Shown here piece by piece: positions 11,140 to 21,227 of a stretch of DNA of 64,000 bases. This stretch comes from Aradus depressus. Taxonomy: Eukaryota > Arthropoda > Insecta > Hemiptera > Aradidae. Under the pieces are notes generated by a model that worked only from the letters and a program-made list of their open reading frames with translations, was not told the origin of the DNA and searched no databases. Both the position numbers and the translations under genes were made by a program. The stretch lies in the NCBI GenBank assembly GCA_963662175.1, contig OY759216.1:45649087-45713086 (forward strand), written 5' to 3'. The stretch's first letter is position 1; each line of letters starts with the position of its first letter.

Positions 11140-11716
11140 TATATTGTGGGCAGAGTTCCTCCACACCTTAAAGGTCAGTCCAATGTACGTTATTGTTTTA
11201 TTTATTCATTTAAATATATTTTTTTATTTAGACATTTTTATACATTCAATTTATAATTGACTAATATATAGTATATATATATTATTTTTCATATATTGTT
11301 ATAGTTACATTGTTTTCTTTCTTTTCTATATCTCGCCACATTGGGACCTGATGATGGAACGTAAGAACGTCCCGAAACATCGTTGGGAGATAAAGACCCT
11401 TCCCAAGAGTTTTTTTTTGAAAAATAGTTATCTTAATTTTTATTAAATTGAAAAATGTGTCTACTTATTATGAACATATCTTGTATTATTATTATTAATT
11501 TTTTTTATATACTCTTATATTTTTAAGTATTTATTTGTACAGTTTTTATTCATTTCATTTTACTTTTTTTAATGGTTTTTTTGTTACTACTAATCATAGA
11601 TGTGTTAGATTCAAGTAGTTATAAATCTAATTTATAAGCAATCTTAATGTATAAATTCATTTGACATATCCTATTACCATGTGTTGGTTTAACGGAAATA
11701 AATTATTATTATTATT
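11140..11716 (+). mobile_element. H repeat (Penelope-like), full 3' end
   Basis: It matches the copies at 62165-62762 (same strand) and 54610-55210 (opposite strand). Shared landmarks are GGCAGAGTTCCTCCA near the start, a CTGATGATGG...GAAAC hammerhead-like block, and the end phrase ATCCTATTACCATG, then TTTAACGGAAATAAA, then (ATT)n. It has no open frame. The hammerhead-like core and the terminal microsatellite suggest a Penelope-like retroelement terminal repeat. Confidence 0.6.
11353..11394 (+). ncRNA. Hammerhead-like motif in the H repeat
   Basis: CTGATGA, an extra T, then the hairpin GG-A-ACGT...ACGT-CC, then CGAAAC. Stem III and the cleavage site are altered, so activity is doubtful. Confidence 0.4.
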
Positions 11717-12597
11717 TTTTATTTATTTTTTTTTTTGCATTGGAGGGGGAAATGCTGTGACGCACATCCAGGGAAGGTAGCCCTGGATAGTGTGGGACTC
11801 GAGACGATTCACCATCACCATACCCACTAAAACCCCCTCCTTGCCGATCCTGATTCCCTTCCGCGGAACTGACGGTCTGTCATTACTTCGCGGAAGGGAG
11901 GAAGGGTGGCTGGTAACGCCCCTTCTTCTGTTTTATTACCGCTACTGTTCCTTGTCAGCCCTCTCCTGAAGGGCCAACCCGCCCATGATGAGCGCTGCAA
12001 AATCGCAGCCTTCATTCCACGACTCCTGGGAGCGCAGCATAGCGTCCACGTAACTGGTAGCAGTCAGCGGGGCGCCCATGCTGCACTCCAGATTTTTCCT
12101 TTCCTCCTCAAATCTGGGGCATTTGAGGAGGACATGCTCCGCCGACTCCGTCTCACCAAGGCACGCGGGGCAGTCTGGTGTTGTTGCTGCCCCGATTTTG
12201 TGGAGGTACCCCCGGAACCCACCGTGTCCCGTGAGTACCTGGGTGAGGTGGTAATTCACCTCCCCATGCTTTCTGGTGAGCCAAGGCTCGACTCGAGGGA
12301 TGAGCCGATGGGTCCACCGTCCCTTTGTGGACTTGTCCCATTCTTCCTGCCACTCCCTAATTGTCCTGGCCCTCTCTGGCTCTGCTGGACCAGGGCTGGC
12401 CCCCGCGTCCTGATAGAAGACCCGGTTTCCCCTGTGGTCGAAGCGCTGCACCACCTCTTCCACCTGAACCGGGTCTTGTTTTCTTTTGAAGTGTCGCGTA
12501 CGTTCCCGTGCCAAGAGGTCAATGGGGGGCAGCCCAGCAATTACATAGGCAGCGTCGCCAGAAACTGTTCGGTAGGCGCATGCGACGCTCAGTGCGC
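11717..12597 (-). mobile_element. R1-clade non-LTR retrotransposon, 5' truncated
   Basis: A minus-strand insertion holding the last ~220 codons of ORF2, a ~200-nt 3' UTR and an A-rich 3' end (poly-T at 11717-11736 on the plus strand). It is flanked by TAAATTATTATTATTATT at 11699-11716 and 12598-12615, consistent with an 18-bp target duplication within the (ATT)n tail of the H repeat. Because that target is a microsatellite, slippage could mimic part of the duplication. Confidence 0.85.
11942..12597 (-). pseudogene. C-terminal ORF2 fragment of an R1-clade retrotransposon
   Basis: The frame is open from the truncation point to TAG at 11942 (~218 codons). It begins ALSVACAYRTVSGDAAYVIA, the thumb-like region just after the reverse transcriptase domain in R1/TRAS-type elements. 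It continues through REWQEEWDKSTKGRWTHRL and ends with the clade's CCHC-type knuckle, CPACLGETESAEHVLLKC (C-x2-C-x8-H-x4-C), about 70 codons before the stop. The endonuclease and the catalytic FADD part of the reverse transcriptase are missing, so it cannot mobilise itself. Its GC content is far above the neighbours. The absence of stops or frameshifts suggests a fairly young copy. The opposite-strand frame 11906-12619 is a shadow. Confidence 0.9.
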
Positions 12598-12629
12598 TAA
12601 ATTATTATTATTATTATAAACAAACCTAG

Positions 12630-12725
12630 TGAATATGGTGTACGAAACCGATAGTTTATGTATACATTTTTTGTATGGAATAGACAATATTTTACAAAAA
12701 GAAGTTTGTTTTATTTATTCTTTGT
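12630..12725 (+). repeat. Penelope-like tail fragment
   Basis: ACGAAACCGATAGTTTATGT and TGGAATAGACAATATTT, then AAGTTTGTTTTATTTATTC, match the right arm of the palindrome at 55776-55880. This copy starts within the hammerhead-like core. Confidence 0.65.
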
Positions 12726-13053
12726 ACTAAATTAAGTAACCGAGTATTAATAACCTTAAAATGTGAAAATAGTTTCAGTAAAGATAAACAAAAACAAACA
12801 TGGAGGAAGCAGGAAAAACAATAACAAAAATAAGCGAAGAAGGGAAATATAAATAGGAATAGCTGACGTAAACAATGGATGGGCAAAATTAAAGTATGGC
12901 TACTACGCCAAACGTGAGGCATCTGCCTGTTTTGAGGGCAATGTCTGAAGAGATTGGTGTCTGAATGAGAGTATCTCCAAGAGTTGGCTCCGTACCAAAC
13001 AGCGTTATAAATACACATTCAAGTTATGGAAAACAAACCATATATAACACAAT
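12726..13053. other. Unassigned DNA
   Basis: A 108-codon minus-strand frame (12692-13018) has a low-complexity translation rich in F, C and S. I see no support for a gene. Confidence 0.4.
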
Positions 13054-13316
13054 TTGTGATGTGGCCTTTCTTATACTTATACCAGCCACTTTTGTACACA
13101 TCTCTACAACCCCCTCTCCCCTCTAAAATTTATTTCATACTAGCATTACTGCGAGTAATGTGTTGGCATCAGCTGTTTTCTATGTTTCATTGCAAAGAGT
13201 AATTTTAAGAGTCTTGCTTATATCTAGTAACGCCACAATGATCTTGAGAGGGGGAAGGGGGACTGATCTGTGCAAAAGTGATTGGTATAAGAATGTCCAA
13301 TTATAGACACATCATA
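13054..13316. mobile_element. Foldback element, family C
   Basis: The left arm (GATGTGGCCTTTCTTATACT, then ACTTTTGTACACATCTCT) and the right arm (GATCTGTGCAAAAGTGATTG, then TATAAGAATGTCC) are imperfect inverses over ~75 bp. Related pieces lie at 16625, 25000 and 58437. It carries no ORF. Confidence 0.65.
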
Positions 13317-13321
13317 TATAT

Positions 13322-13510
13322 TTTGGGGACCGTAGTGGGCCGTGCGGGCTAGAGCGTAAGGCTTTGGTAGCTTTGTCTCACAATGGTTTGTGGGTTCGAA
13401 TCCCATTCGGGAGTGAGTTTTATTTCGTAGATGGAACTCCCTCCCGAAAATAATTAGAAAACCCACTGACATGGCTAATATGCATCAAACATAAGGTCAA
13501 AGAAAAAAAT
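13322..13510 (+). mobile_element. SINE-2 copy
   Basis: A class II tRNA-like head (GGGCCGTGCGGGCTAGAGCG; GGTTCGAATCCC), body GACATGGCTAATATGCATCA, and a short A-rich end. The A-tail is much shorter than in the 5824 copy. Confidence 0.85.
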
Positions 13511-13617
13511 ATATCTATTTTCTATTCTTTAACTAGGTACCAATAATGAAATCATATTTTAAAATTTGTTGCTATGTGTTACAATTTAAACATTACTTCT
13601 TTTTTTTGTCCTTATGT

Positions 13618-13745
13618 ACTTTGCATATTAGCCATGCTTATAAAGGTGTTTTATCTAGTTATTTTCAACATCCATCCATGCCCGCGGGAGGGAGTTTCGA
13701 TGTACGAAATAAAACTCACTCTCGGACGGGATTCGAACCAGCAGG
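13618..13745 (-). mobile_element. SINE-2 fragment, reverse
   Basis: GCATATTAGCCATGC, GAAATAAAACTCACTC and GGATTCGAACC are the SINE-2 body and box B in reverse. The head beyond box B is missing. Confidence 0.8.
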
Positions 13746-14035
13746 AGTCTTGAAACGTGTACTTCTGTTGACGAGTTTCTGTTGTATAAATATATTATTG
13801 TTAATCTAAATAGGGTGTTGAGTTTGTCGTGTGGCAACACGCCAGACTGGGTCGTGTTTAAGATAAGTCCGTGTGTTTGGGTGATATGTACCTTTTTAAG
13901 CCTTGGTGGTGTGATAAGATGTTTTTTTATTTATCTCACATGGTGGCTTTCTTTGTGTTCACCTCAGCTGGAAGAATGAACGAGTAAAGCTGGTCTTCAC
14001 ACCAACCAAGGAAACGCAAGTTCCCAAAACAAAAA
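13746..14035. other. Unassigned DNA
   Basis: No repeat match to the rest of the window and no convincing reading frame. Confidence 0.4.
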
Positions 14036-14345
14036 TGGAAGATCACCCACAATGTACTTCCCCAGCGCGAATTAAACTCTTTTCTCTTTTCCTTTAAAAC
14101 CAATTTATCGATTTCTGAATCCTCATAAAATTTCATTTCGATGTATTCATTACATCAATTTTTATTTGAGATTTTTTGTCTCATTCCATCCCCCATTCAC
14201 TTTGGCTGATTTGGTTGAAAACCAAAAGTCTTTATGGGATTCTGGATAAGCACATAAAATTTAGGGTCGATATATTAATTATAGTTATCGTGCACAGATA
14301 GACAAGAAATTGTATTTTTCATGATCGGAAAATATGAAATAGAAC
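14036..14345 (+). mobile_element. Family A fragment
   Basis: It starts near the outer hairpin (GATCACCCACAATGTACTTC) and covers two internal sub-units to about 14345. Confidence 0.65.
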
Positions 14346-15154
14346 TTCCCATAGCAATCAAGGAAAGTAAAAAAAATATCCATCATCGTACAATAGAAAG
14401 CTTTCCACATATTTAAAATAAGTTCAACGGCATCGACGCAATGTTACGGCACAATAAGGAGGGTTTTTATATAAAGTTAATATGAAAATAGATTCAGATG
14501 AAACAAAACAAAGGCCACATGAAGCAGCCCTGTAAAGTAGAATATACTTAATCAAAGCTTCCATAAGGGGGTTCCTGGTTCTTCAGCAGATATTGTGCTT
14601 CAAGCTATAAAACAGGATCACGAGCACGATTAAGCCAATCGATTGGAAGGTTGAAATTAAATTGAAAAAACGGGAGAGATTGGAAAGATTCACATTTTCG
14701 CAGGATGGATGATCAAGAGAGGTAAGGTGAGCATATGTAGCCAGCAATCATCCTTCAAGATGAGAGAGAGAGGAATTACCTGGGACAAAGACGGAAAAAC
14801 CTTAATTGAAACCTGTGTACCATAAGGAAAAAAAGGTTTATACTAATAGTAGCTATTAAGTTGGTGACAAATGGCTTGTCGTAATTGTCATTAGGAGCAA
14901 GAGGGACGACATGCAAAGGTCTACGTAACCGCACGGTTTACCACGTCATATTAGGTTCTATCGTCTTGAAGATAGTACATAAGTAAATGTAATGGAAAGG
15001 ATGAAATAAGATGAATAAAGAGAAATGTTGATATAAGATAATGAGAAAGGAGAATGGGGAAGGAGATGGTGAAAGTAAATGTGGACAGGTTAGTTAAATG
15101 TTGTAGAGGTGAGTGTTACATAAGTGAGGGGAGCGAAGGAATAACTGGAGGCGA
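14346..15154. other. Unique DNA, nothing identified
   Basis: Purine-rich stretches without a convincing frame. An 88-codon ATG frame starting at 15054 runs into the minisatellite that follows and is probably not a gene. Confidence 0.4.
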
Positions 15155-15490
15155 TAATATGCAGACTGGAGGCCAGAGCAGGAACATCAGGAAGGACAGG
15201 AGTAGTATCTCCAGGGACGTACTCTCGTCCAGAGCAGAAGTATCAGGAAGGACAGGAGTGGTGACTCCAGGGACGTACCGTCGTACGGGGCAGGAGAATC
15301 AGGAAGGACAGGAGTGGTGACTTCGGGGACGTACTGTCGTCCAGAGCAGAAGTATCAGGAAGGAGAGGAGTGGTGACTCCAGAGAAGGACTCTGGAGATG
15401 TAGCATCGTACTAGGCAGGAGCATCAGGGAGGAGAGAGAAGTAGTATCGTACAGGACAGGAGAGTCAGGGAGGATAAGAGTTGTGGCTCT
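15155..15490. repeat. 56-bp minisatellite
   Basis: The core ATCAGGAAGGACAGGAGTGG recurs at 15186, 15242, 15298 and 15354 (exact 56-bp spacing), then at 15423 and 15464 in degraded form. Most units also contain a CGTACNNTCGT box. Confidence 0.9.
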
Positions 15491-16179
15491 GAAAAACTGT
15501 TTCTAACAACACTGCCCACTTCAGAGCTCTGTCAGGACATTTTTGAGTTAATCTTTGAGGTGGTTTCAAGGTTCACGACCGAACCTCTTCTTCATATAAG
15601 TATTATTTAGAACTTTATACGTCACAGAAAAAAAAGTAGGTTCTAATACTTTTTTCTCCACTGTAAGTTCCTGCTAAGATCTACATATATAAGGGCACTC
15701 ACACACTGATCTAATTCTGAGGGACTTCCACTTGGCCTACAAATCAGAAAATTTACATGTAGGTTCCGTTCCTTTCACATTATAGGTCCGGGGAAAAATT
15801 ACTCAAAAAACAGATTTTTTTATTTACTTAAGAACCTTCGGAGACTGAAAAACTGCTCGAGAATAACCTTCTCTATGGTTATAGAGAACCCGATAACAAC
15901 GTTTCGTATATGAGCTTACTGAATGTTAGCTGATTATTTAAACAATTAATTAAATATGATATACGTTGGTGGACAAACTCTTTATCAATTATATTATTTG
16001 TTATTTCTTCATTATTTCAATATAATTTAGATTCTTGGTGAATGACACAAAACATCCTTGATGAAATAAAAGTTAATGTTTCATAATGTAATATTAAATT
16101 TTACTTTTTTACTATTTAATATTAATTTCGTAAGCCCTCTAAATGTATTAAATCCTATTTCCATACACAAATCCCTCAG
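15491..16179. other. Unique AT-rich DNA
   Basis: No repeat match. The frame used by the next entry is already open from 16126, but a strong acceptor-like site at 16179 is the more likely exon edge. Confidence 0.4.
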
Positions 16180-16370
16180 ATAGATCTTCTTAGGATTGTA
16201 CGATATTTCGCACGATATTGTAATCTTGTGATAATCACAGATATAATTTTCAAGGAAGTTTCAGGTTTCAAGGGCCCGCTGAAGAAATTTCTGAACATAA
16301 CACAACTTTGTGAGCACTCCGAATCAGAAAGGATTGTATCATTAAACCGAAAAGTTGAAATGAAGAAGTG
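16180..16370 (+). CDS. Candidate internal exon, unknown protein
   Basis: A 191-nt open segment lies between a good acceptor (CCATACACAAATCCCTCAG, ending 16179) and a strong donor (AAGTG|GTAAGTT after 16370). It enters in phase 0 and leaves in phase 2. The 63-residue translation is varied and protein-like, including DLLRIVRYFARYCNLVII, FKGPLKKFLNITQLC and VSLNRKVEMKK, with no stop before the donor. Without splicing the frame would end at TAA in 16372-16374. I do not recognise the family and found no partner exon with matching phase in the window. Family A sequence begins just downstream. Confidence 0.4.
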
Positions 16371-16394
16371 GTAAGTTAGATCTGATTACATAAT

Positions 16395-17190
16395 CCAAAT
16401 CAAACGAAATGTAACATCAAGAATGTATCGACATGAAATTTCATATTTAAAGTTAAAACCCAATGAGGACATAACCTTTCTTTCAGGGGACGGAACTCAT
16501 TTCAAAAATCCTACTAATCATTTCAAAAGTCAACTGTTGAATAGGGGGAACGAAAAATTAATGGTTTAATTCTTTCTGGGGAAGTACATTGTCGGTGATT
16601 CACCAAAGAGTTTTTTTTTACTTAAAAGGCACAGAACGCTCTCCCTCCCCATCTCAAATTCATTTCTTGGTGACACTTCTGGGAATAAGAGTCATTCTCA
16701 AAATCAGGCTGTACAACGAAACAGAAAACCACTGATGCCAATCCGTTACTTTCATATACCCAGTAATGTCAGTATTTGAGTGGATGGAGAGATGTGTACA
16801 AAAGTTAATGTTATAAGAATCGTCCTCTAAAACTAACTGAACGTTTAAGGTAAAAATCAATAGCCGACTTACACTAAATTTCGTTTAGGCAGTTATTAGG
16901 GTTTTCGTGTTGAGATCATGAAATTTCGTGTCCATACATTCACTATATCGGCAGTTATTTGAGTTTTTGTGTTAAGACCCTCCCCCTCTAATCCTTTGGT
17001 CGATTTGACTGAAAATCAATAGGTGTTGTTCTTACGAGGTCCTGGATGCACTTATAATATTTCATGCGCGTTCGCAAACACAAGCACAAACGAAGTTTTT
17101 ATTTCTGTAATCAGTAGTTCGGAAAACATGAATTTCAGTTGAAAACGCGACATCAAATTTCTGACAGATTTTCCCAATACAAGTTACATG
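16395..17190. mobile_element. Family A pieces flanking a family C fragment
   Basis: A reverse family A end (to 16610, closing with GGGGAAGTACATTGTCGGTG) is followed by family C-like sequence (about 16625-16835, ending AGAGATGTGTACAAAAGTTA). Forward family A sub-units follow from 16840. Family C may have inserted into family A. Confidence 0.6.
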
Positions 17191-17985
17191 TGGGAAAGTA
17201 AAAAAGAATAACGTTAATTTTTTTCTTCCATTGGTTGTCTAAAAAATAATTAAAAAAAGAAAACACAATACAAAGCAATACAAAACTTTTGTTATCTAGA
17301 AAGTGAGATGTTTTCTCCCATTTTTTTTTAAATTCTAGTAAAAACGGTACACGTAAATTTTCGATCCGGAAAAATAGGAATTTTCTTTCTCTTCGTATCT
17401 AAATAAGAGGGTCATAGGTCTCTGGTGACGACCCAGCCCACTAGTTCCTGCCCACGCGACTACTGTCGACTATGCCCATTCATCGAGAAAGCTATGATTC
17501 ATGTATTTATTGCTGCCTATTTCTTATACCTGAAATTCATCTATACTTTCTCATCCAACTAATTTATTTTTTAAATAATTAATTTCAATCTATTTCCAAT
17601 GCTCGAATACATTTTTGCAATATTTATGTATACAGTGGAAAACTAATAAAAAAAAAATAAATTGTTTAACTTGTCTGATTCCATACAAAAATATGTAGGG
17701 TACCATAATTTCAGCACAAAATTCAACAGTAACATTTAATGATACTTAATATTTTTTGGAGAGATATTGTGAAACACCATGTGAAAATAGAATAAAACAA
17801 AACTTGTGAGATTACTTAAGGGTGTGGTCTCTCCATGCTGACAGAGGGAAGTCGTATTGTCATAATGGGAAAATCCAACTGTCAAAATATATGTTTAAAA
17901 ATACAGTTCAATAAACAATTGCAATGTCAAACAATATATTAATAATACGAGGTAAAAATATTAATACAATTACTATTTTTTTATA
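17191..17985. other. Unassigned AT-rich DNA
   Basis: Nothing recognisable apart from a less AT-rich patch at 17410-17500. Confidence 0.4.
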
Positions 17986-18280
17986 TTCCTATTCCTATTC
18001 TTCTTCTTATTATTATTATATTATTTTTTTTAATTTTATATTTTTATTACTATCGTTGTTATTTTCTCATTGTATACATAGTTATTATTTTGTAGATATT
18101 CTCCATGACTTCATGGAGACATTTTTATTTTTATTATTATTTTATTTTATTTTTTTCTCTCTTGTATTTAGTTATCATTGTACAAAAATTGTTCCATTAC
18201 CATATTGTCAACTAATTACTTATGGTTTGTATTGTAAAGATGCATAATAAAATTTTTGAAACAAAAAAAAAAAAAAAACA
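17986..18280 (+). mobile_element. Family E A-tailed repeat
   Basis: An AT-rich repeat with an inverted counterpart at 40105-40600. Shared phrases include CTCTCTTGTATTTAGTTATC, ATTGTCAACTAATTACTTAT and GATGCATAATAAAAT. The plus copy ends in 15 A (about 18264-18278), as expected of a retroposed element. The 107-codon frame across it is a TTATTATT artefact. Confidence 0.6.
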
Positions 18281-18369
18281 GTTGGACATAATGTCTCTGG
18301 TTCATTTAAATTTCTTATTTTCACCTCGTATGATTAAGGTTATCCATATATATTTATTTACAATTAGAT

Positions 18370-18690
18370 TTTACTTCTCCAGCCATACGAAGTATAGAGG
18401 AAGTTATGTATTCAGTCAGAAATTTTATGTTGATTTTTTTCACGTGAATTTCATGTTTTCCTAAACTCTGATTCAAAAAATGAAAATAAAATTGTTTGTC
18501 TGTTCATGTGTCTGTGAACACAATAACTCCGATAGAATGAATTTATCGAGATTAAATTTTATATATCTATCCGGACCCTGATTCAAATCGGTCAAAAGGA
18601 GAAAGGAGATAACACAAAAAACTATAGTAACAACTGTTGTAATAAATGATTGACATATCTAATGAATGTATGTTAATAATTGAAGTTTTT
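18370..18690 (-). mobile_element. Family A, partial, reverse
   Basis: It begins with the terminal block (GCCATACGAAGTATAGAGGA, a damaged hairpin), continues through TGTCTGTTCATGTGTCTG and one sub-unit, and ends near 18690. Confidence 0.7.
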
Positions 18691-18805
18691 CATATAACTT
18701 TATTTAAGAGGGCAACGGTGGGATCATGCTTCCAGGGAAGGGATAAGAGCATTGGATGCTTAGGTCCCTAGGTGTAACACACCAGCCCATCATATATTAT
18801 TATTA

Positions 18806-19064
18806 AGAGGGCAAAGGTAGGTCAGAGGCAATGATTGCCTAATGAGCTCATGATCGCGGGTTTGAAGTCCAGCAGAGGCTCTTAAGTTTTCTATCTGGGA
18901 GGTGAAAAAACAAAAGCACGCCGTCTTTCGGATGGGACGAGTCTGTACGATGTCAGATATTCGCTTAAGACTCCTAGGCTAGGGTAACTACACCTGGGTA
19001 TGCAAAATTTAGGACTCTCACAGTAGAGACGGGCTCATGTCCACCAGAGCAACGAAAGAGCGCG
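18806..19064 (+). mobile_element. SINE-1 copy, degraded
   Basis: The head and box B are worn (GGTTTGAAGTCC), but the core (GCACGCCGTCTTTCGGATGG) and the ACTCTCACAGTAGAG block are clear. It lacks the final tail. A second partial head starts near 18707. Confidence 0.75.
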
Positions 19065-19079
19065 TCAACGACAGCGCAA

Positions 19080-19262
19080 TTAAAGAACACAATTTATTTT
19101 TTTTATTAACTTTTATGAACAATTCACAATTTTTCTAAATAATTGGTTCTTCATTGGTTCGACTGATGATGAGGTCATCCTCGAAAGCCGGCTAGCACAG
19201 AGGTCAGAATATATTTTTATTTTACAACCTGCGAAATAATATAACTTTTCTCTACATCTTCA
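19080..19262 (+). repeat. Penelope-like repeat, subtype D, with hammerhead-like core
   Basis: CTGATGA, an extra T, the perfect stem GAGG-TCAT-CCTC, then GAAA and the palindrome AGCCGGCT (19149-19179). Related sequence is at 63335-63490 (reverse) and 63830-63900. Confidence 0.5.
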
Positions 19263-19278
19263 CATTAAATTTAGGTAG

Positions 19279-19524
19279 AGACTTCTTCGTTTAAAGATAG
19301 ACTTGGAAGATATATATAACGATACGGCTATAGGAGTGTTTGTTAATGGCTGGGATTTAAGAGAGCTTTCTAGGTGGGTCCAGGAAGAGGCTAAAGATAT
19401 TTTTGTAGGCGGATCGTCTGCTGGGTTTCCGGCGAGAAGTGTTCCTTTCATGACAACGAACAAAACAGAACATGGAAACGATATGGCAGATATTCCGAAC
19501 AAGAAACATTATCAAACCATTTGA
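19279..19524 (+). CDS. Candidate terminal exon, unknown protein
   Basis: A frame open from 19279 to TGA at 19522-19524, with ATG at 19303 giving 73 aa. The translation is protein-like (VFVNGWDLRELSRWVQEEA, DIFVGGSSAGFPARS). A possible acceptor, TTCTTCGTTTAAAG, precedes ATAGACTTG. I do not recognise it. It follows a Penelope-like repeat directly, so it could instead be a retroelement ORF remnant. The overlapping minus-strand frame 19260-19502 looks like a shadow. Confidence 0.35.
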   Translation, partial: RLLRLKIDLEDIYNDTAIGVFVNGWDLRELSRWVQEEAKDIFVGGSSAGFPARSVPFMTTNKTEHGNDMADIPNKKHYQTI

Positions 19525-19864
19525 TCAGAAATGTCTAAACTGAACAAACTGGAAGCCGGGAATTATTAGATTCGATTATAATATTCATAAGTAGAAACTA
19601 CAGAAAGGAAATTGTTTTATAAATGTATATTCAACGTTATTATTATGATTATTCATCGTCACTTTGATATATTGAAATTAAGTATTCAATACCATTTTAT
19701 AGTTATTATATATTTACATAACATAAATATAATTCTACGAGAAAACTTAAAGCTATTTTCTTTTCTCTGCTTTCATACCTACATTTTATTAGTTTTTTCT
19801 CTTTTCTTCTCCACTGTACCACTAATTCTTTTTTTTTCTAACTGAGTTCTTACTACTTTCTCAG
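19525..19864. other. AT-rich DNA
   Basis: No recognisable feature. Confidence 0.4.
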
Positions 19865-20560
19865 CTATAAAAAGTAATTGATCAGAAATTCGATGCGGAG
19901 TTTTCAACGGAATTTCATGTTTACCCACAGCAAGAATCTAATTAGAAAAAAAAAAAACTGTCTGTCTGTATGGGTCTCTGTTAACACGATAACTCCCGAT
20001 AGAATGCATATATCGACTCCTAATTTTATATGTGAAGCCAGAACCCTCTGAGGACGACACCTATCGATTTTCATTTAAATCTATCAAAGAGAAGACAGGG
20101 TTAGAGAGGAGGCTGAACGCAAAAACTCTTAAAGTGCCAAGAATGAATGTTGGTTAATACCGGCATATTTTCCAGAGGTGTCTTTTTATTTTTTTCCGAC
20201 AATATTTCGGGACACAAGTCCCGAGTGACCGGAAGAAATGCCAGAATTAACAAATAGTGGAACATCCCAGACAAGTTTAAGAAACACAAGAATGAATGTA
20301 TCAATACGAAAGTTTATATTTGTGTCCAGAAACCCTTAAGGACGAAACTTATTAATTTTCAGCGGAATGAGATGAAGGGAAGGGGGGATTAGAGGCGAGA
20401 TCAACTCAAAATCCCAATAACTACCGATGTATTGGTTGTAACGACACAAGATTCAGTATGAGGATTTTAGGAGCTCCTATGTGCGAGTCAACTGATTTTG
20501 GAAGGGGAACGAAAAGTTAATTGATTAAATCGTTCTGGGGAAGTACATCGGTGGTGATCT
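19865..20560 (-). mobile_element. Family A, near complete, reverse
   Basis: It runs from the terminal block (AAAAAGTAATTGATCAGAAA, hairpin eroded) through three sub-units to GGGGAAGTACATCGGTGGTG near 20555. A 136-bp insertion lies inside it. Confidence 0.75.
20151..20286 (-). mobile_element. Short retroposed insert with 13-bp target duplication
   Basis: 136 bp inside family A, flanked by CAAGAATGAATGT at 20138-20150 and 20287-20299. On the minus strand it contains CGGGACTTGTGTCCCGAAAT, a stem followed by GAAA that resembles the second half of the hammerhead-like motif elsewhere in this window. Confidence 0.65.
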
Positions 20561-21227
20561 ACCGACTTTTTGTTATGAAGTATGATTCAAATCTGCTTGA
20601 AATTCAGCTCGAAAATGTTACAATGTGCTTTTCGGCCTCATTCAATTTCCAAATCCAACTGAATATTCATAAATGCGAATTTAGGCACCTAACTGTACAG
20701 AGGCAACAGACAGTAGGTAGGTAGACAAGAATCCCCACAGATCCTTAGTGTATTTTTGTGTTCATTTCACTATTGCATATAATTTGCATTGGATTGATCC
20801 AGATAGGAAGCGTGGGCATCCCACTGCCCACCCGGGCTAACCTTCTTTCAAGAAGACTTGTGTACTTCTCACCTAGACACAGGTACATTTGTAGGTCAAT
20901 GGTCTCAACAGGGTCACAGCTACTTCCGATATGATTAACACTTATAGTGAAAAGTATTGAGAAAGGAAACTCTTTCCTGATCGTAACAAAATGACAGAAT
21001 GATGAGAAACTTGCAGTAAACTCCCCAACGCGATTGAATCCATTACGTCTTCGCTATTGGTAATTGTATTCCATAAATCATCATTGTAGACAATATTTAA
21101 GTTGTCAATAATATATTTAAAATAAAGAAAATTTAAAATTTAGATTTTTAAATTTAAAAAAATATATACATAAATAAATAAACTAAAGAGTGGGGTTTGT
21201 AATAGAATATATAATATATAAAAAAAA
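20561..21227. other. Unassigned DNA
   Basis: No repeat match and no convincing frame. The 67-codon frame at 20521-20724 begins inside family A. Confidence 0.4.

Noticed and set aside
11906..12619. 237-codon plus-strand ORF
   Set aside because: It is the shadow of the R1 ORF2 fragment, whose minus-strand frame has clear CCHC and post-RT motifs.
17924..18247. 107-codon ORF
   Set aside because: Translation is almost only Y, F, L, I and S from TTATTATT repeats within an A-tailed repeat.
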